64,000 nucleotides of DNA, taken from Kineococcus mangrovi (GTDB lineage: Bacteria > Actinomycetota > Actinomycetes > Actinomycetales > Kineococcaceae). Under the pieces are notes generated by a model, which saw only the letters and a program-made list of their open reading frames with translations, was not told the origin of the DNA and did no database searches. The stretch covers positions 372,001 to 436,000 of the forward strand of contig NZ_JBGGTQ010000003.1 of NCBI RefSeq assembly GCF_041320705.1, written 5' to 3'. Every line of letters begins with the position of its first letter. Positions within the stretch are counted from its first letter, which is position 1. This document shows, in pieces, positions 1 to 7,602 of this stretch. Position numbers and translations under genes: made by a program.

Positions 1-259
1 GCCCTAGCACGAGACCCAGCGCGAGCTCGTAGACGATCACCGAGATCGTCATGTTCAGCGCCTCGGCGCTGTGCCCGCGCACGAACCCGCTGCGGTCCTT
101 GAAGACCAGGAAGATGATCAGCGGGCCGAGGAACGGCAGGCTGATGAAGCTCGCCGCGATCGCGGACAGGTGCCCGAACATCCCCCACATCCGCTCGTCG
201 GACGGCGACATCGGCGCGGGGACGTGCGGCGGCTGCTGGGGGTACGGCGGTTGGCTCAC
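1..259 (-). CDS. DUF4870 small membrane protein, 3' end cut by window edge
   Basis: The first 86 codons are visible; the gene continues past the left edge. It starts at GTG with a GGGAGG Shine-Dalgarno about 14 nt upstream. A Pro/Gln-rich N-terminus ([11 protein letters not shown]) precedes [13 protein letters not shown], a hydrophobic segment [17 protein letters not shown], then [17 protein letters not shown] and a second hydrophobic stretch. This pattern matches the DUF4870 family of small integral membrane proteins of unknown function. The divergence from hrcA and the tight 22-nt gap to the gene upstream (DUF3097) suggest co-transcription with it. Function is not known. Confidence 0.8.
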   Translation of the reverse strand, partial: MSQPPYPQQPPHVPAPMSPSDERMWGMFGHLSAIAASFISLPFLGPLIIFLVFKDRSGFVRGHSAEALNMTISVIVYELALGLVLG

Positions 260-281
260 GGTCTCGATCCTCCCGGTTCGC

Positions 282-1169
282 TCAGCGGTCCGCCAGGTCG
301 GCGGTGACGAAGTCGACGAGTTCCTCCACCCGGCCCAGCAGCGCCGGCTCCAGGTCGGCGTAGGTGCGGACGGTGCCGAGGATGCGCTTCCACCCGTGCG
401 CGACGTCGGCCTGCGTCGCGTGCGGCCAGCCCAGCTCGGTGAGGATCCCGTGCTTCCAGTCCTGTCCCTTCGGGATCGTCGGCCACCGCGTCCAGCCCAG
501 CCGCTGCGGCCGGACGGACTGCCAGACGTCGATGAACGGGTGCCCCAGGACGAGGACGTGCGGGCTCGTGGCGACCTTCGCCACGAGGCGGGACTCCTTC
601 GAGCCCGGCACGAGGTGGTCGACGAGGACGCCGATGCGGCGGCCGGGGCGGGGCCCGAACTCCCGGATCGCGGCGTCGAGGTCGTCGACGCCGTCGAGCA
701 TCTCCACGACGACCCCCTCGACGCGCAGGTCGTCGCCCCAGACCTTCTCGACGAGCTCGGCGTCGTGCCGGCCCTCGACGAGGATGCGGGAGGCGCGAGC
801 GGTGCGGGCGGTGGCCCCGGTCACGGCGACGGAGCCGCTGGCGGTGCGGGTGGGCCGGGCCGGGCCGGCGGCGGTGGGCGCCACGAGGCGGACGGGCTGG
901 CCGTCGACCCAGAACCCGGGGCCGAGGGGGAACGTGCGGGTGCGGCCCCTGGCGTCCTCGAGGACGACGACGTGGACCCCGCCGCTCTTCTCGACCCGCA
1001 CCACGGCCCCGACCCAGCCGGTGTCGACGTCCTCGACGACGAGCCCGCGCACGGCCGGTTCGTCGCGGTGGACGGGCTTGGCGCGGGTGCGGGCGTGCGG
1101 GTCCGACGACAGCACGTCGGTGCCGTACCGGTCGTGGGCGCTGTCGCTGGCGCGGGGCGTGGGGCTCAC
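282..1169 (-). CDS. DUF3097 family protein
   Basis: A 295-residue protein beginning [20 protein letters not shown]. Family-typical segments include [19 protein letters not shown] near the N-terminus, [22 protein letters not shown] in the middle (toprim-like acidic patch), [13 protein letters not shown], and [17 protein letters not shown]3097 is an actinobacterial family of unknown biochemical function, commonly found beside hrcA as here. In-frame GTG codons at 1226, 1178 and 1169 are all possible starts. I chose 1169 because a TAGCGT -10 hexamer ends 7 nt before it, which fits the leaderless pattern in this window, and no Shine-Dalgarno precedes the others. Confidence 0.85.
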   Translation of the reverse strand: MSPTPRASDSAHDRYGTDVLSSDPHARTRAKPVHRDEPAVRGLVVEDVDTGWVGAVVRVEKSGGVHVVVLEDARGRTRTFPLGPGFWVDGQPVRLVAPTAAGPARPTRTASGSVAVTGATARTARASRILVEGRHDAELVEKVWGDDLRVEGVVVEMLDGVDDLDAAIREFGPRPGRRIGVLVDHLVPGSKESRLVAKVATSPHVLVLGHPFIDVWQSVRPQRLGWTRWPTIPKGQDWKHGILTELGWPHATQADVAHGWKRILGTVRTYADLEPALLGRVEELVDFVTADLADR

Positions 1170-1176
1170 CCGCGGC

Positions 1177-1182
1177 ACGCTA
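1177..1182 (-). promoter_or_regulatory. -10 hexamer for DUF3097, leaderless start
   Basis: TAGCGT on the minus strand, 7 nt before GTG 1169. No good -35 is visible. It decides the start of the downstream gene; inference from sequence only. Confidence 0.35.
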
Positions 1183-1235
1183 ACGAGCGACCCGCGCCGG
1201 AGGGTGGAGGCGCGGCCGGGGCGCACGTCCTAGAC

Positions 1236-1262
1236 TTGGCACTCGCAGGTGATGAGTGCCAA
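1236..1262. promoter_or_regulatory. CIRCE operator (HrcA binding site)
   Basis: A perfect inverted repeat with arms TTGGCACTC and GAGTGCCAA around a 9-nt spacer. It matches the CIRCE consensus TTAGCACTC-N9-GAGTGCTAA with one compensated change per arm. It lies 21 nt upstream of the hrcA start, just after a TAGACT -10 hexamer at 1231-1236, so it would cover the transcription start and the 5' untranslated region. HrcA binding here would repress its own hrcA-dnaJ operon under non-stress conditions. Confidence 0.92.
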
Positions 1263-1283
1263 CAGCGAGACCGGGAGGGGTGG

Positions 1284-2324
1284 ATGAGCGACGACCGCAG
1301 GCTCGCAGTGCTGCGGGCCATCGTGGAGGACTACGTCTCCACGCACGAACCGGTGGGGTCCAAGGCGCTGGTCGAGCGCCACCAGCTCGGGGTGTCCCCG
1401 GCGACCATCCGCAACGACATGGCCGTGCTGGAGGACGAGGGGTACATCACCCAGCCGCACACCAGCGCCGGGCGCATCCCCACCGACCGGGGCTACCGCC
1501 TGTTCGTCGACCGCCTCGCCAACGTCAAGCCCATGACGCCGGCCGAGAAGCGCGCCATCGAGACGTTCCTGCACGGCGCCGACGACCTCGACGACGTCGT
1601 GGACCGGACCGTGCGGCTGCTGGCCCAGATCACGCGGCAGGCCGCGGTCGTGCAGTACCCCTCGCTGTCGCGGGCCAGCGTGCGCCACGTCGAGCTCGTG
1701 GGTGTCGGCGGGCGCAGCGCGCTGCTCGTGCTCATCACCGACTCCGGCCGGGTCGAGCAGCGCGTCCTGGACGTCCGCTCGGCCGTCGACGTCGAGACGC
1801 TCGGGGTCTCGCTCGCGGCGCTGCGCACGCGCGTGAACGCCTCGGTCGCGGGCAAGCGGCTGCGCGAGGCCCGCGAGGCGCTCACCGACCTCGTGCAGCA
1901 GACGCCGCCGGCCGACATCGCCATCGCCGCGGAGGTGGCCGCCGCCCTCGGCGACTGCCTCGCCGCCTCCCTGGAGGAGCGCGTCGTCATCGCCGGCACG
2001 TCGAACCTCGTCAGGTCCGGGTCCGACCTGTCGCTGTCGCTGGGCAGCGTCCTGGAGGCGCTGGAGGAGCACGTCGTGCTGCTGCGGCTCGTGCAGGAGC
2101 TGGCCGAGGAGGACCTCACCGAGCGCGGTGCCCTGAGCGTGCGGATCGGCGCGGAGAACCTCCACCTCGGCCTCGACGGCACGTCCGTCGTCACCACCGG
2201 CTACGGCGGCGAGACGGTCCTGGCCCGCCTCGGCGTCCTGGGTCCGACCCGCATGGACTACCCGACGACGATGGCCGCGGTGCGGGCGGTGTCACGCTAC
2301 GTCTCGCGGATCCTCGCCTCGTGA
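1284..2324 (+). CDS. hrcA: Heat-inducible transcription repressor HrcA
   Basis: A 346-residue HrcA of normal length. The N-terminal winged helix carries the family signature ([16 protein letters not shown], then [19 protein letters not shown] and [16 protein letters not shown]). The middle and C-terminal regions contain the GAF-like dimerisation core and the closing [15 protein letters not shown] motif. It binds CIRCE, and a perfect CIRCE sits in its own leader, so autoregulation is expected. Start ATG 1284 follows a GGGAGGGG Shine-Dalgarno; the open frame extends far upstream but has no coding similarity there. dnaJ follows after 84 nt, the usual actinobacterial hrcA-dnaJ2 arrangement. Confidence 0.97.
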   Translation: MSDDRRLAVLRAIVEDYVSTHEPVGSKALVERHQLGVSPATIRNDMAVLEDEGYITQPHTSAGRIPTDRGYRLFVDRLANVKPMTPAEKRAIETFLHGADDLDDVVDRTVRLLAQITRQAAVVQYPSLSRASVRHVELVGVGGRSALLVLITDSGRVEQRVLDVRSAVDVETLGVSLAALRTRVNASVAGKRLREAREALTDLVQQTPPADIAIAAEVAAALGDCLAASLEERVVIAGTSNLVRSGSDLSLSLGSVLEALEEHVVLLRLVQELAEEDLTERGALSVRIGAENLHLGLDGTSVVTTGYGGETVLARLGVLGPTRMDYPTTMAAVRAVSRYVSRILAS

Positions 2325-2330
2325 GCGGCG

Positions 2331-2362
2331 GTGACCCGGTGGTGACCCGGTAGTGACCCGCC
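2331..2362 (+). repeat. 11-bp tandem repeat between hrcA and dnaJ
   Basis: Almost three head-to-tail copies of GTGACCCGGTR (2331-2341, 2342-2352, partial 2353-2362) lie in the 84-nt hrcA-dnaJ gap. The 11-bp period is close to one DNA helical turn. Role unknown. Confidence 0.7.
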
Positions 2363-2408
2363 CCCCGACCCGCACCCGGAAGAGAACCGACAGGAGAACC
2401 CCGACCTC

Positions 2409-3530
2409 GTGAGCGACTACTACGACGTCCTGGGCGTCTCCCGCGACGCCTCCACGGAGGACATCAAACGCGCGTACCGCAAGCTCGCGCGCAAGCTGCA
2501 CCCCGACGTCAACCCCGACGCGGGGGAGCAGTTCAAGGAGGTCTCGCAGGCCTACGAGACGCTGTCCAGCCCCGACAAGCGCTCGGCCTACGACCGGGGC
2601 GGCGCCGCGCCCGGCGGCGCGGCGGGCGGCTTCGGGGCCGGGTTCGGCTTCTCCGACATCATGGACGCGTTCTTCGGCCAGGGCGGCGGGGGCGGCCGCG
2701 GTCCCGGCCCGGCCAGCCGCACCCAGCGCGGCCAGGACGCCCTCATCCGCGTCGACGTCGACCTCGCCGAGGCGGCCTTCGGCGGCGAGCGCGCCATCCA
2801 GGTCGACACCGCGGTCCTGTGCCCGACGTGCAAGGGGTCCTGCTGCCAGCCCGGGACCAGCCCGGCCACCTGCGACATCTGCCACGGGCAGGGCTCGGTC
2901 CAGCGCGTCGTCCGCTCCCTGCTGGGGCAGGTCATGACCCAGCAGCCGTGCCCGACGTGCCGCGGGTTCGGCACCGTGCTGCCCTCGCCGTGCCTGGAGT
3001 GCTCGGGGGAGGGCCGCGTGCGCGCGCGCCGCCCCCTGACCATCCGCGTCCCCGCGGGCGTCGACACTGGCACCCGCATCCAGCTGGCCTCCCAGGGCGA
3101 GGTCGGCACGGCCGGTGGCCCGCCCGGGGACCTCTACGTCGAGATCCACGAGCGCCCGCACCCGGTGTTCTCCCGCTCCGGGGACGACCTGCTCTGCACG
3201 CTGCAGGTGCCGATGACCGCGGCCGCGCTCGGCGCGAGCATCCCGCTGGAGACCCTCGACGGCGACGAGCAGGTCGACGTGCGCCCCGGCGCCCAGGCCG
3301 GTGAGGTCGTGACCCTGAAGCAGAAGGGGGCCGAGCACCTGCGCGCGCAGGGCCGCGGCGACCTGCTCATCACCCTCGAGGTCCTCACCCCCCGCGACCT
3401 CGACGAGGAGCAGGAGGAGCTGCTGCGCCGCCTCGCCGAGCTGCGCGGGGAGGTCCGGCCGGCCGGGAAGCTGTCCGAGACGCACCAGGGCGTCTTCTCC
3501 AAGCTGCGCGACCGCTTCTCCGGCCGCTGA
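2409..3530 (+). CDS. dnaJ: Chaperone DnaJ (DnaJ2, type I)
   Basis: A 373-residue co-chaperone that stimulates the DnaK ATPase. The J domain at residues 3-65 contains the HPD tripeptide at 31-33. A Gly/Phe-rich linker follows ([22 protein letters not shown]). Four CxxCxGxx zinc repeats are present: [24 protein letters not shown] and CLECSGEG; the first has Cys in place of the last Gly. The substrate-binding C-terminal domain follows. Start GTG 2409 has AGGAG 12 nt upstream. It is downstream of hrcA, so it is expected to be heat-inducible through CIRCE. Actinobacteria usually carry a second dnaJ with dnaK-grpE elsewhere. Confidence 0.96.
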   Translation: MSDYYDVLGVSRDASTEDIKRAYRKLARKLHPDVNPDAGEQFKEVSQAYETLSSPDKRSAYDRGGAAPGGAAGGFGAGFGFSDIMDAFFGQGGGGGRGPGPASRTQRGQDALIRVDVDLAEAAFGGERAIQVDTAVLCPTCKGSCCQPGTSPATCDICHGQGSVQRVVRSLLGQVMTQQPCPTCRGFGTVLPSPCLECSGEGRVRARRPLTIRVPAGVDTGTRIQLASQGEVGTAGGPPGDLYVEIHERPHPVFSRSGDDLLCTLQVPMTAAALGASIPLETLDGDEQVDVRPGAQAGEVVTLKQKGAEHLRAQGRGDLLITLEVLTPRDLDEEQEELLRRLAELRGEVRPAGKLSETHQGVFSKLRDRFSGR

Positions 3531-3548
3531 CCCCGGCTCCGGACGCGA

Positions 3549-3578
3549 CCGGCGGGTCCCCCCGGGGGAACCCGCCGG
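3549..3578. terminator. Hairpin between convergent dnaJ and GerMN gene
   Basis: A 9-bp GC stem (CCGGCGGGT with ACCCGCCGG) lies 18 nt after the dnaJ stop and 8 nt before the stop of the converging gene. There is no U-tract, as is common in high-GC actinobacteria. It probably serves both directions. Confidence 0.6.
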
Positions 3579-3585
3579 ACCCCGC

Positions 3586-4707
3586 TCAGGGGACGGTGAC
3601 CGTCTTGGTGTCCCCGGTCACCGGGCCGGCCTCGCCACCGGACTCGTCCGGGGCGTAGACGGCGACCACGTAGGTGCCCGCGGGCACCTGCGCCGTGAAG
3701 CTGAACTCGCCGAACGTCCCGTTCGCCCCCGCCTGCACGGCGTCCCGGGCGACCTCGGTGCCGGCCGTGTTCGTGAGCGTGTACAGCAGCGTGCCCTCGA
3801 AGGCGGTGCCGACACCCTCGACCGTCACCGAACCGCGGGCCGGGGTGACCGACGTGATCCACGCCGGGGCCTGCACGTCGGCCTGCGGGGCGCGCGAGAC
3901 CGTCTCGGCGACGCTGGTCCCGAACAGGTCCGGACGGACCCGCCCGTCGACGCGGACCTCGACCGGGTCGTTCGCACCCGCGGCCGCGGTGACGGTGTAG
4001 ACGAGCTGCTGCACGGCGAGCTCGCCGCCGCCGGGCCCGGCGCCGCCGCCGACGGCCGCGGCCGACAGGTCCACGACGAGGCGGCCGTCGCCGGACGTCA
4101 CGGTCGCGTCCGGGTCCGCCGACCACGGGCTGGAGTAGTCCGGGTCCGACGGCTCGCCGGCCAGCATGGCGCGCAGCGCGTTCGTCGGGTCGTTCCCGCC
4201 GGTCCCGGCCTCCACGTACTCGCGGAACAACCTCGCCGGCTGCCCGCCCACCCAGTAGACGGGGACGGTCGCGGCGCCGGAGGGCAGCGACCCGGCGGCC
4301 GCACCGGTCCCCGCGCTGGTCCCCGCGCCGGAGGAGGTGGCGGGGGCGTCCGTCGTCGTCGACGGGGCGGCGCCGGTGGCCGCGGACGTCGAGGGGGCCG
4401 CGGAGGACGACTCGGGCGCGGCGGACGTGCTCGCGGCGACCGTGCTGACGTCGTCGTCGGCGCGCAGGGTGACGGCGTAGGCGCCCCCGCCCACGACGAC
4501 GACGGCGGCGACCCCGGCGACGGCGGCCCAGGCGCGGGAACGGCGACGGGTGGTTCGGCTGGTCATGCGGATCTCCTCGAGACGGTCGGTGGGGCGTGCC
4601 GCGGCCGCGCGGGCGGCCAGGGCGTCGCGCAGCTGCCGCGCGGTGGGGCTCAGGTCGTCGTCACCGTCGGGGTCGGGCAGGGGACCCGACGGGGTCACCT
4701 CGTTCAC
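3586..4707 (-). CDS. Membrane-anchored GerMN and Gmad2 domain protein, probable sigma-factor partner
   Basis: A 373-residue protein. A 65-residue cytoplasmic N-terminus (with SPTARQLRDALAAR) is followed by one transmembrane helix (AWAAVAGVAAVVVVGGGAYAV), a Ser/Thr/Ala-rich linker, a GerMN-like domain (VPVYWVGGQPARLFREY) and a C-terminal Gmad2 immunoglobulin-like domain (SVTPARGSVTVEGVG to the end). Start GTG 4707 overlaps the sigma-factor stop as GTGA, so translation is coupled. The topology, with a short cytosolic tail and one helix directly after an ECF-type sigma gene, is that of an anti-sigma or sensor protein. The cytosolic tail has no HxxxCxxC zinc motif. Role is inferred from position. 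Confidence 0.8.
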   Translation of the reverse strand: MNEVTPSGPLPDPDGDDDLSPTARQLRDALAARAAAARPTDRLEEIRMTSRTTRRRSRAWAAVAGVAAVVVVGGGAYAVTLRADDDVSTVAASTSAAPESSSAAPSTSAATGAAPSTTTDAPATSSGAGTSAGTGAAAGSLPSGAATVPVYWVGGQPARLFREYVEAGTGGNDPTNALRAMLAGEPSDPDYSSPWSADPDATVTSGDGRLVVDLSAAAVGGGAGPGGGELAVQQLVYTVTAAAGANDPVEVRVDGRVRPDLFGTSVAETVSRAPQADVQAPAWITSVTPARGSVTVEGVGTAFEGTLLYTLTNTAGTEVARDAVQAGANGTFGEFSFTAQVPAGTYVVAVYAPDESGGEAGPVTGDTKTVTVP

Positions 4708-5246
4708 TGCTGGTCCTCCCCGCTCATCACCTCGCGCAGCGCGGACAGCCCGCGGTGCGCGTGCGTCTTCACGGCGCCCCGGCTGATGCCGAGGACGTCG
4801 GCGATGTCCTGCTCGGACATCTCGCCCTGGTACCGCAGCACCAGGACCTCCCGCTGCCGGACCGGCAGTCCGTCGAGGGCCGCCAGCACCGAGCGGTGCT
4901 CCCAGGCGCGCACGGCGTGCTCCTCCGGACCCTCCGGCGCGGGGTCGGGCAGGGGGCGGCGCCGGTCGGCCACGACGCGGTGCTTGAGCACGTCCCGGGC
5001 CCCGTTGACGACGCTCGTGCGCAGGTAGGCGACCGCGGACCCCTTGTCCGCCAGCCGGTCCCAGCGCCGGTGCAGGGTGACGAAGGCGTCGGCGACGACC
5101 TCCTCGGCGCTCGCGGACTCGCCCATGAGCGAGGTCGCGAGCGCCACGAAGCGCCGCCAGTGCGCCGCGTACAGCGCCCCGACGGCCTCGTCGGCCGACC
5201 ACGAGCGCGGGTCGTCAGCGACCACCGCGCGCTCCCTCATCACCAT
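4704..5246 (-). CDS. SigE-family ECF-type RNA polymerase sigma factor
   Basis: A 180-residue sigma-70 family member. Region 2 (VGALYAAHWRRFVALATSLMG to the YLRTSVVNGARDVL segment) and region 4 (LDGLPVRQREVLVLRYQGE, then SEQDIADVLGISRGAVKTHAHRG) are both present. It resembles the Streptomyces-type SigE/SigM-like small sigma factors. The frame opens at 5267, but an ECF-like promoter lies over that part, so I placed the start at ATG 5246 (5240 also possible). The partner gene overlaps its stop by 4 nt. A probable self-recognised promoter lies directly upstream. Confidence 0.88.
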   Translation of the reverse strand: MVMRERAVVADDPRSWSADEAVGALYAAHWRRFVALATSLMGESASAEEVVADAFVTLHRRWDRLADKGSAVAYLRTSVVNGARDVLKHRVVADRRRPLPDPAPEGPEEHAVRAWEHRSVLAALDGLPVRQREVLVLRYQGEMSEQDIADVLGISRGAVKTHAHRGLSALREVMSGEDQQ

Positions 5247-5255
5247 CACACCGTG

Positions 5256-5283
5256 TAGACGAGTCACGCAGGGTCACGGTTGA
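5256..5283 (-). promoter_or_regulatory. ECF-type promoter upstream of the sigma gene
   Basis: On the minus strand, TCAACC (5283-5278), a 16-nt spacer and CGTCTA (5261-5256) match the AAC / CGTC style of ECF promoters. The -10 ends 9 nt before ATG 5246. This suggests autoregulation and a nearly leaderless mRNA. Inference from pattern only. Confidence 0.45.
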
Positions 5284-5413
5284 CATCCAACCGGAAGATC
5301 TTCGCCGCACCGCGCAGGCTCGGGGTCCGAACCGTCGGCCCCTCGCTCTCGATCGTCGGGAGCCAGGGGCCGACGACCCGGGCCCGGGGGCCGCGCGAGT
5401 AGCGTTCGGGGGC

Positions 5414-5779
5414 ATGGCCGAGGTCTCCCGCGTGCAGCGCGCCCCCGACGACCTGTTCCTCAAGATCGTGGCCGGGGAGGTCCCCGCGACGATCGTGCAC
5501 TCCGACGACCTCGTCGTCGCCTTCGAGGACGTGAACCCGCAGGCGCCGGTCCACGTCCTGGTCGTCCCGCGCGAGCGGTACGAGAACGTCGCCGAGCTCG
5601 CGGCGGCCTCGCCGCAGGCCCTCGCGCGGCTCGTCGAGGTGGCCCAGCGCATCGCCGACGAGCGCTGCGGCGGGGAGCACCGCCTCGTCTTCAACACGGG
5701 CACCGCGGTGGGCCAGTCGGTCTTCCACGTGCACGGCCACGTGCTCGGCGGCCGGGACTTCACCTGGCCGCCCGGCTGA
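5414..5779 (+). CDS. HIT family (HINT-type) nucleotide hydrolase
   Basis: A 121-residue histidine-triad protein with the motif HVHGHVL at residues 105-111 (catalytic His at 107), preceded by the typical NTGTAVGQSVF. The N-terminal segment LFLKIVAGEVPATIVHSDD and the AFEDVNPQAPVHVLVVPR segment match HINT proteins, which hydrolyse adenosine phosphoramidates and acyl-adenylates. Full length. Start ATG 5414 lies 8 nt after a TAGCGT hexamer with no Shine-Dalgarno, suggesting a leaderless transcript. It runs toward the NAGGN genes with a 22-nt gap, but no functional link is known. Confidence 0.93.
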   Translation: MAEVSRVQRAPDDLFLKIVAGEVPATIVHSDDLVVAFEDVNPQAPVHVLVVPRERYENVAELAAASPQALARLVEVAQRIADERCGGEHRLVFNTGTAVGQSVFHVHGHVLGGRDFTWPPG

Positions 5780-5801
5780 TCACAGGGTTGGATGGGGCGC
5801 C

Positions 5802-7586
5802 ATGTGCGGTCTGTGCGGTGAGGTCAGGTTCGACGGGAAGGCGGCCGACGTCGCGGCGGTGCAGCGGATGTCGCAGACGCTGGCGCCCCGCGGACCGGAC
5901 GGGGAGGGCGTGTGGTCCCAGGGCCGGGTGGCCTTCGGGCACCGCCGGCTGTCGATCATCGACCTGTCGGCGTGCGGCGCCCAGCCCATGCAGGACCCCG
6001 AGCTGGGGCTGACGGCCGTCTTCAACGGCTGCATCTACAACTACCCGCAGCTGCGCGAGGAGCTCACCGGGTACGGCTACCGGTTCGTGTCCACGTCCGA
6101 CACCGAGGTCATCGTCAAGGGCTACCACCGCTGGGGCGCCGACGTCGTGGACCACCTCGTCGGCATGTTCGCCGTCGTCGTCCACGAGCGGGACACCGGC
6201 CGCGTGGTGCTGATGCGCGACCGCCTCGGCATCAAGCCGCTGTACCTGGCCGAGACGCCGGGCCGGCTGCGGTTCGCCTCGAGCCTGCCCGCGCTGCTGG
6301 CGGCCGGCGACGTGGACACCACCATCGACCCCGTCGCGCTGCACCACTACCTCACCTGGCACGCCGTCGTCCCGGCCCCGCACACCGTGCTGGCCGGCGT
6401 GCGCAAGCTGCCGCCGGCGACGGTCCGCGTCGTCGAACCCGACGGGACCTCCCGCGAGCACCGGTACTGGTCCCCCGAGCACGTGCGGCGCGAGCAGTTC
6501 GCGGGGTTCTCCGAGCGGGACTGGGAGGACGCCGTCCTGGAGTCGTTGCGGACCGCCGTGCGCCGGCGCACCGTCGCCGACGTCCCCGTCGGGGTGCTGC
6601 TCTCGGGCGGCCTGGACTCCAGCCTCATCACCGCGCTGCTCGCCGAGCAGGGCCAGCAGGACCTCGCGACGTACTCCATCGGGTTCGAGTCCGTCGGCGG
6701 CCGCGAGGGCGACGAGTTCGCCTACTCCGACGTCATCGCCGAGCGGTTCGGGACGAACCACCACCGCATCCGCGTCACCGGCGACGAACTCGTCGGGGCC
6801 CTCTCGCACGCGGTCGGGGCGATGGCCGAACCCATGGTCAGCCACGACGTCGTCGCCTTCGACCTGCTCTCCCAGCAGGTCTCGCAGACCATCAAGGTCG
6901 TGCAGTCGGGGCAGGGCGCCGACGAGGTGTTCGGCGGGTACCACTGGTACCCGCCGCTGACCGGGCTCAGCCCCGCCGAGGGCGTCGATGCCTACGCGCG
7001 GGCGTTCTTCGACCGCGACCACGCGCAGGTGGCGCAGGTGCTGAACCCGCAGTGGACGACGGCGGGCGACGTGTCCCGTGAGTTCGTCGAGCGCCACTTC
7101 ACCCGGGCCGGGGCCGACACCGCCGTGGACGCGGCGCTGCGGCTGGACACCGAGGTGATGCTCGTCGACGACCCGGTCAAGCGCGTCGACAACACGACGA
7201 TGGCGTGGGGGCTGGAGGCGCGCGTCCCGTTCCTGGACCACGAGCTCGTCGAGCTCGCCGCCGCGATCCCGCCGGAGCTGCAGCTCGCCAACGGCGGCAA
7301 GGGGATCCTCAAGCAGGTCGGGTACCGCGTCATCCCGCGCGAGGTCATCGACCGCCCCAAGGGGTACTTCCCCGTCCCGGCCATCACCCACCTCGAGGGC
7401 AAGGTGCTCGGCCTCGTCCGCGACGCGCTGTCCAGCCAGGCCGCGCGCGACCGCGCCCTGTTCCGCCCCGAGTACGTCCAGGGGTTGCTGGGCGACCCCA
7501 ACGGTGAGCTCACCCCGTTGCGCGGGAACAAGCTGTGGCAACTGGGCCTGCTCGAGATGTGGTTGCAGCAGCACGGCATCGGCTGA
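5802..7586 (+). CDS. asnO: N-acetylglutaminylglutamine amidotransferase
   Basis: A 594-residue asparagine-synthetase B type enzyme. Cys2 (MCGLCGEVRF) is the glutaminase nucleophile. The class II amidotransferase domain covers about residues 2-200, and the ATP-pyrophosphatase domain carries LLSGGLDSSLI near residue 270. In the NAGGN pathway it amidates the C-terminal Gln of N-acetylglutaminylglutamine to give the osmoprotectant NAGGN. The assignment over plain AsnB rests on the immediate downstream ngg gene, 16 nt away, and on the M42 peptidase that usually completes this trio, here 6.6 kb downstream. Osmotic induction is expected from studies in other bacteria. Confidence 0.9.
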   Translation: MCGLCGEVRFDGKAADVAAVQRMSQTLAPRGPDGEGVWSQGRVAFGHRRLSIIDLSACGAQPMQDPELGLTAVFNGCIYNYPQLREELTGYGYRFVSTSDTEVIVKGYHRWGADVVDHLVGMFAVVVHERDTGRVVLMRDRLGIKPLYLAETPGRLRFASSLPALLAAGDVDTTIDPVALHHYLTWHAVVPAPHTVLAGVRKLPPATVRVVEPDGTSREHRYWSPEHVRREQFAGFSERDWEDAVLESLRTAVRRRTVADVPVGVLLSGGLDSSLITALLAEQGQQDLATYSIGFESVGGREGDEFAYSDVIAERFGTNHHRIRVTGDELVGALSHAVGAMAEPMVSHDVVAFDLLSQQVSQTIKVVQSGQGADEVFGGYHWYPPLTGLSPAEGVDAYARAFFDRDHAQVAQVLNPQWTTAGDVSREFVERHFTRAGADTAVDAALRLDTEVMLVDDPVKRVDNTTMAWGLEARVPFLDHELVELAAAIPPELQLANGGKGILKQVGYRVIPREVIDRPKGYFPVPAITHLEGKVLGLVRDALSSQAARDRALFRPEYVQGLLGDPNGELTPLRGNKLWQLGLLEMWLQQHGIG

Positions 7587-7602
7587 CGCGGGGAGGACGC
7601 AC

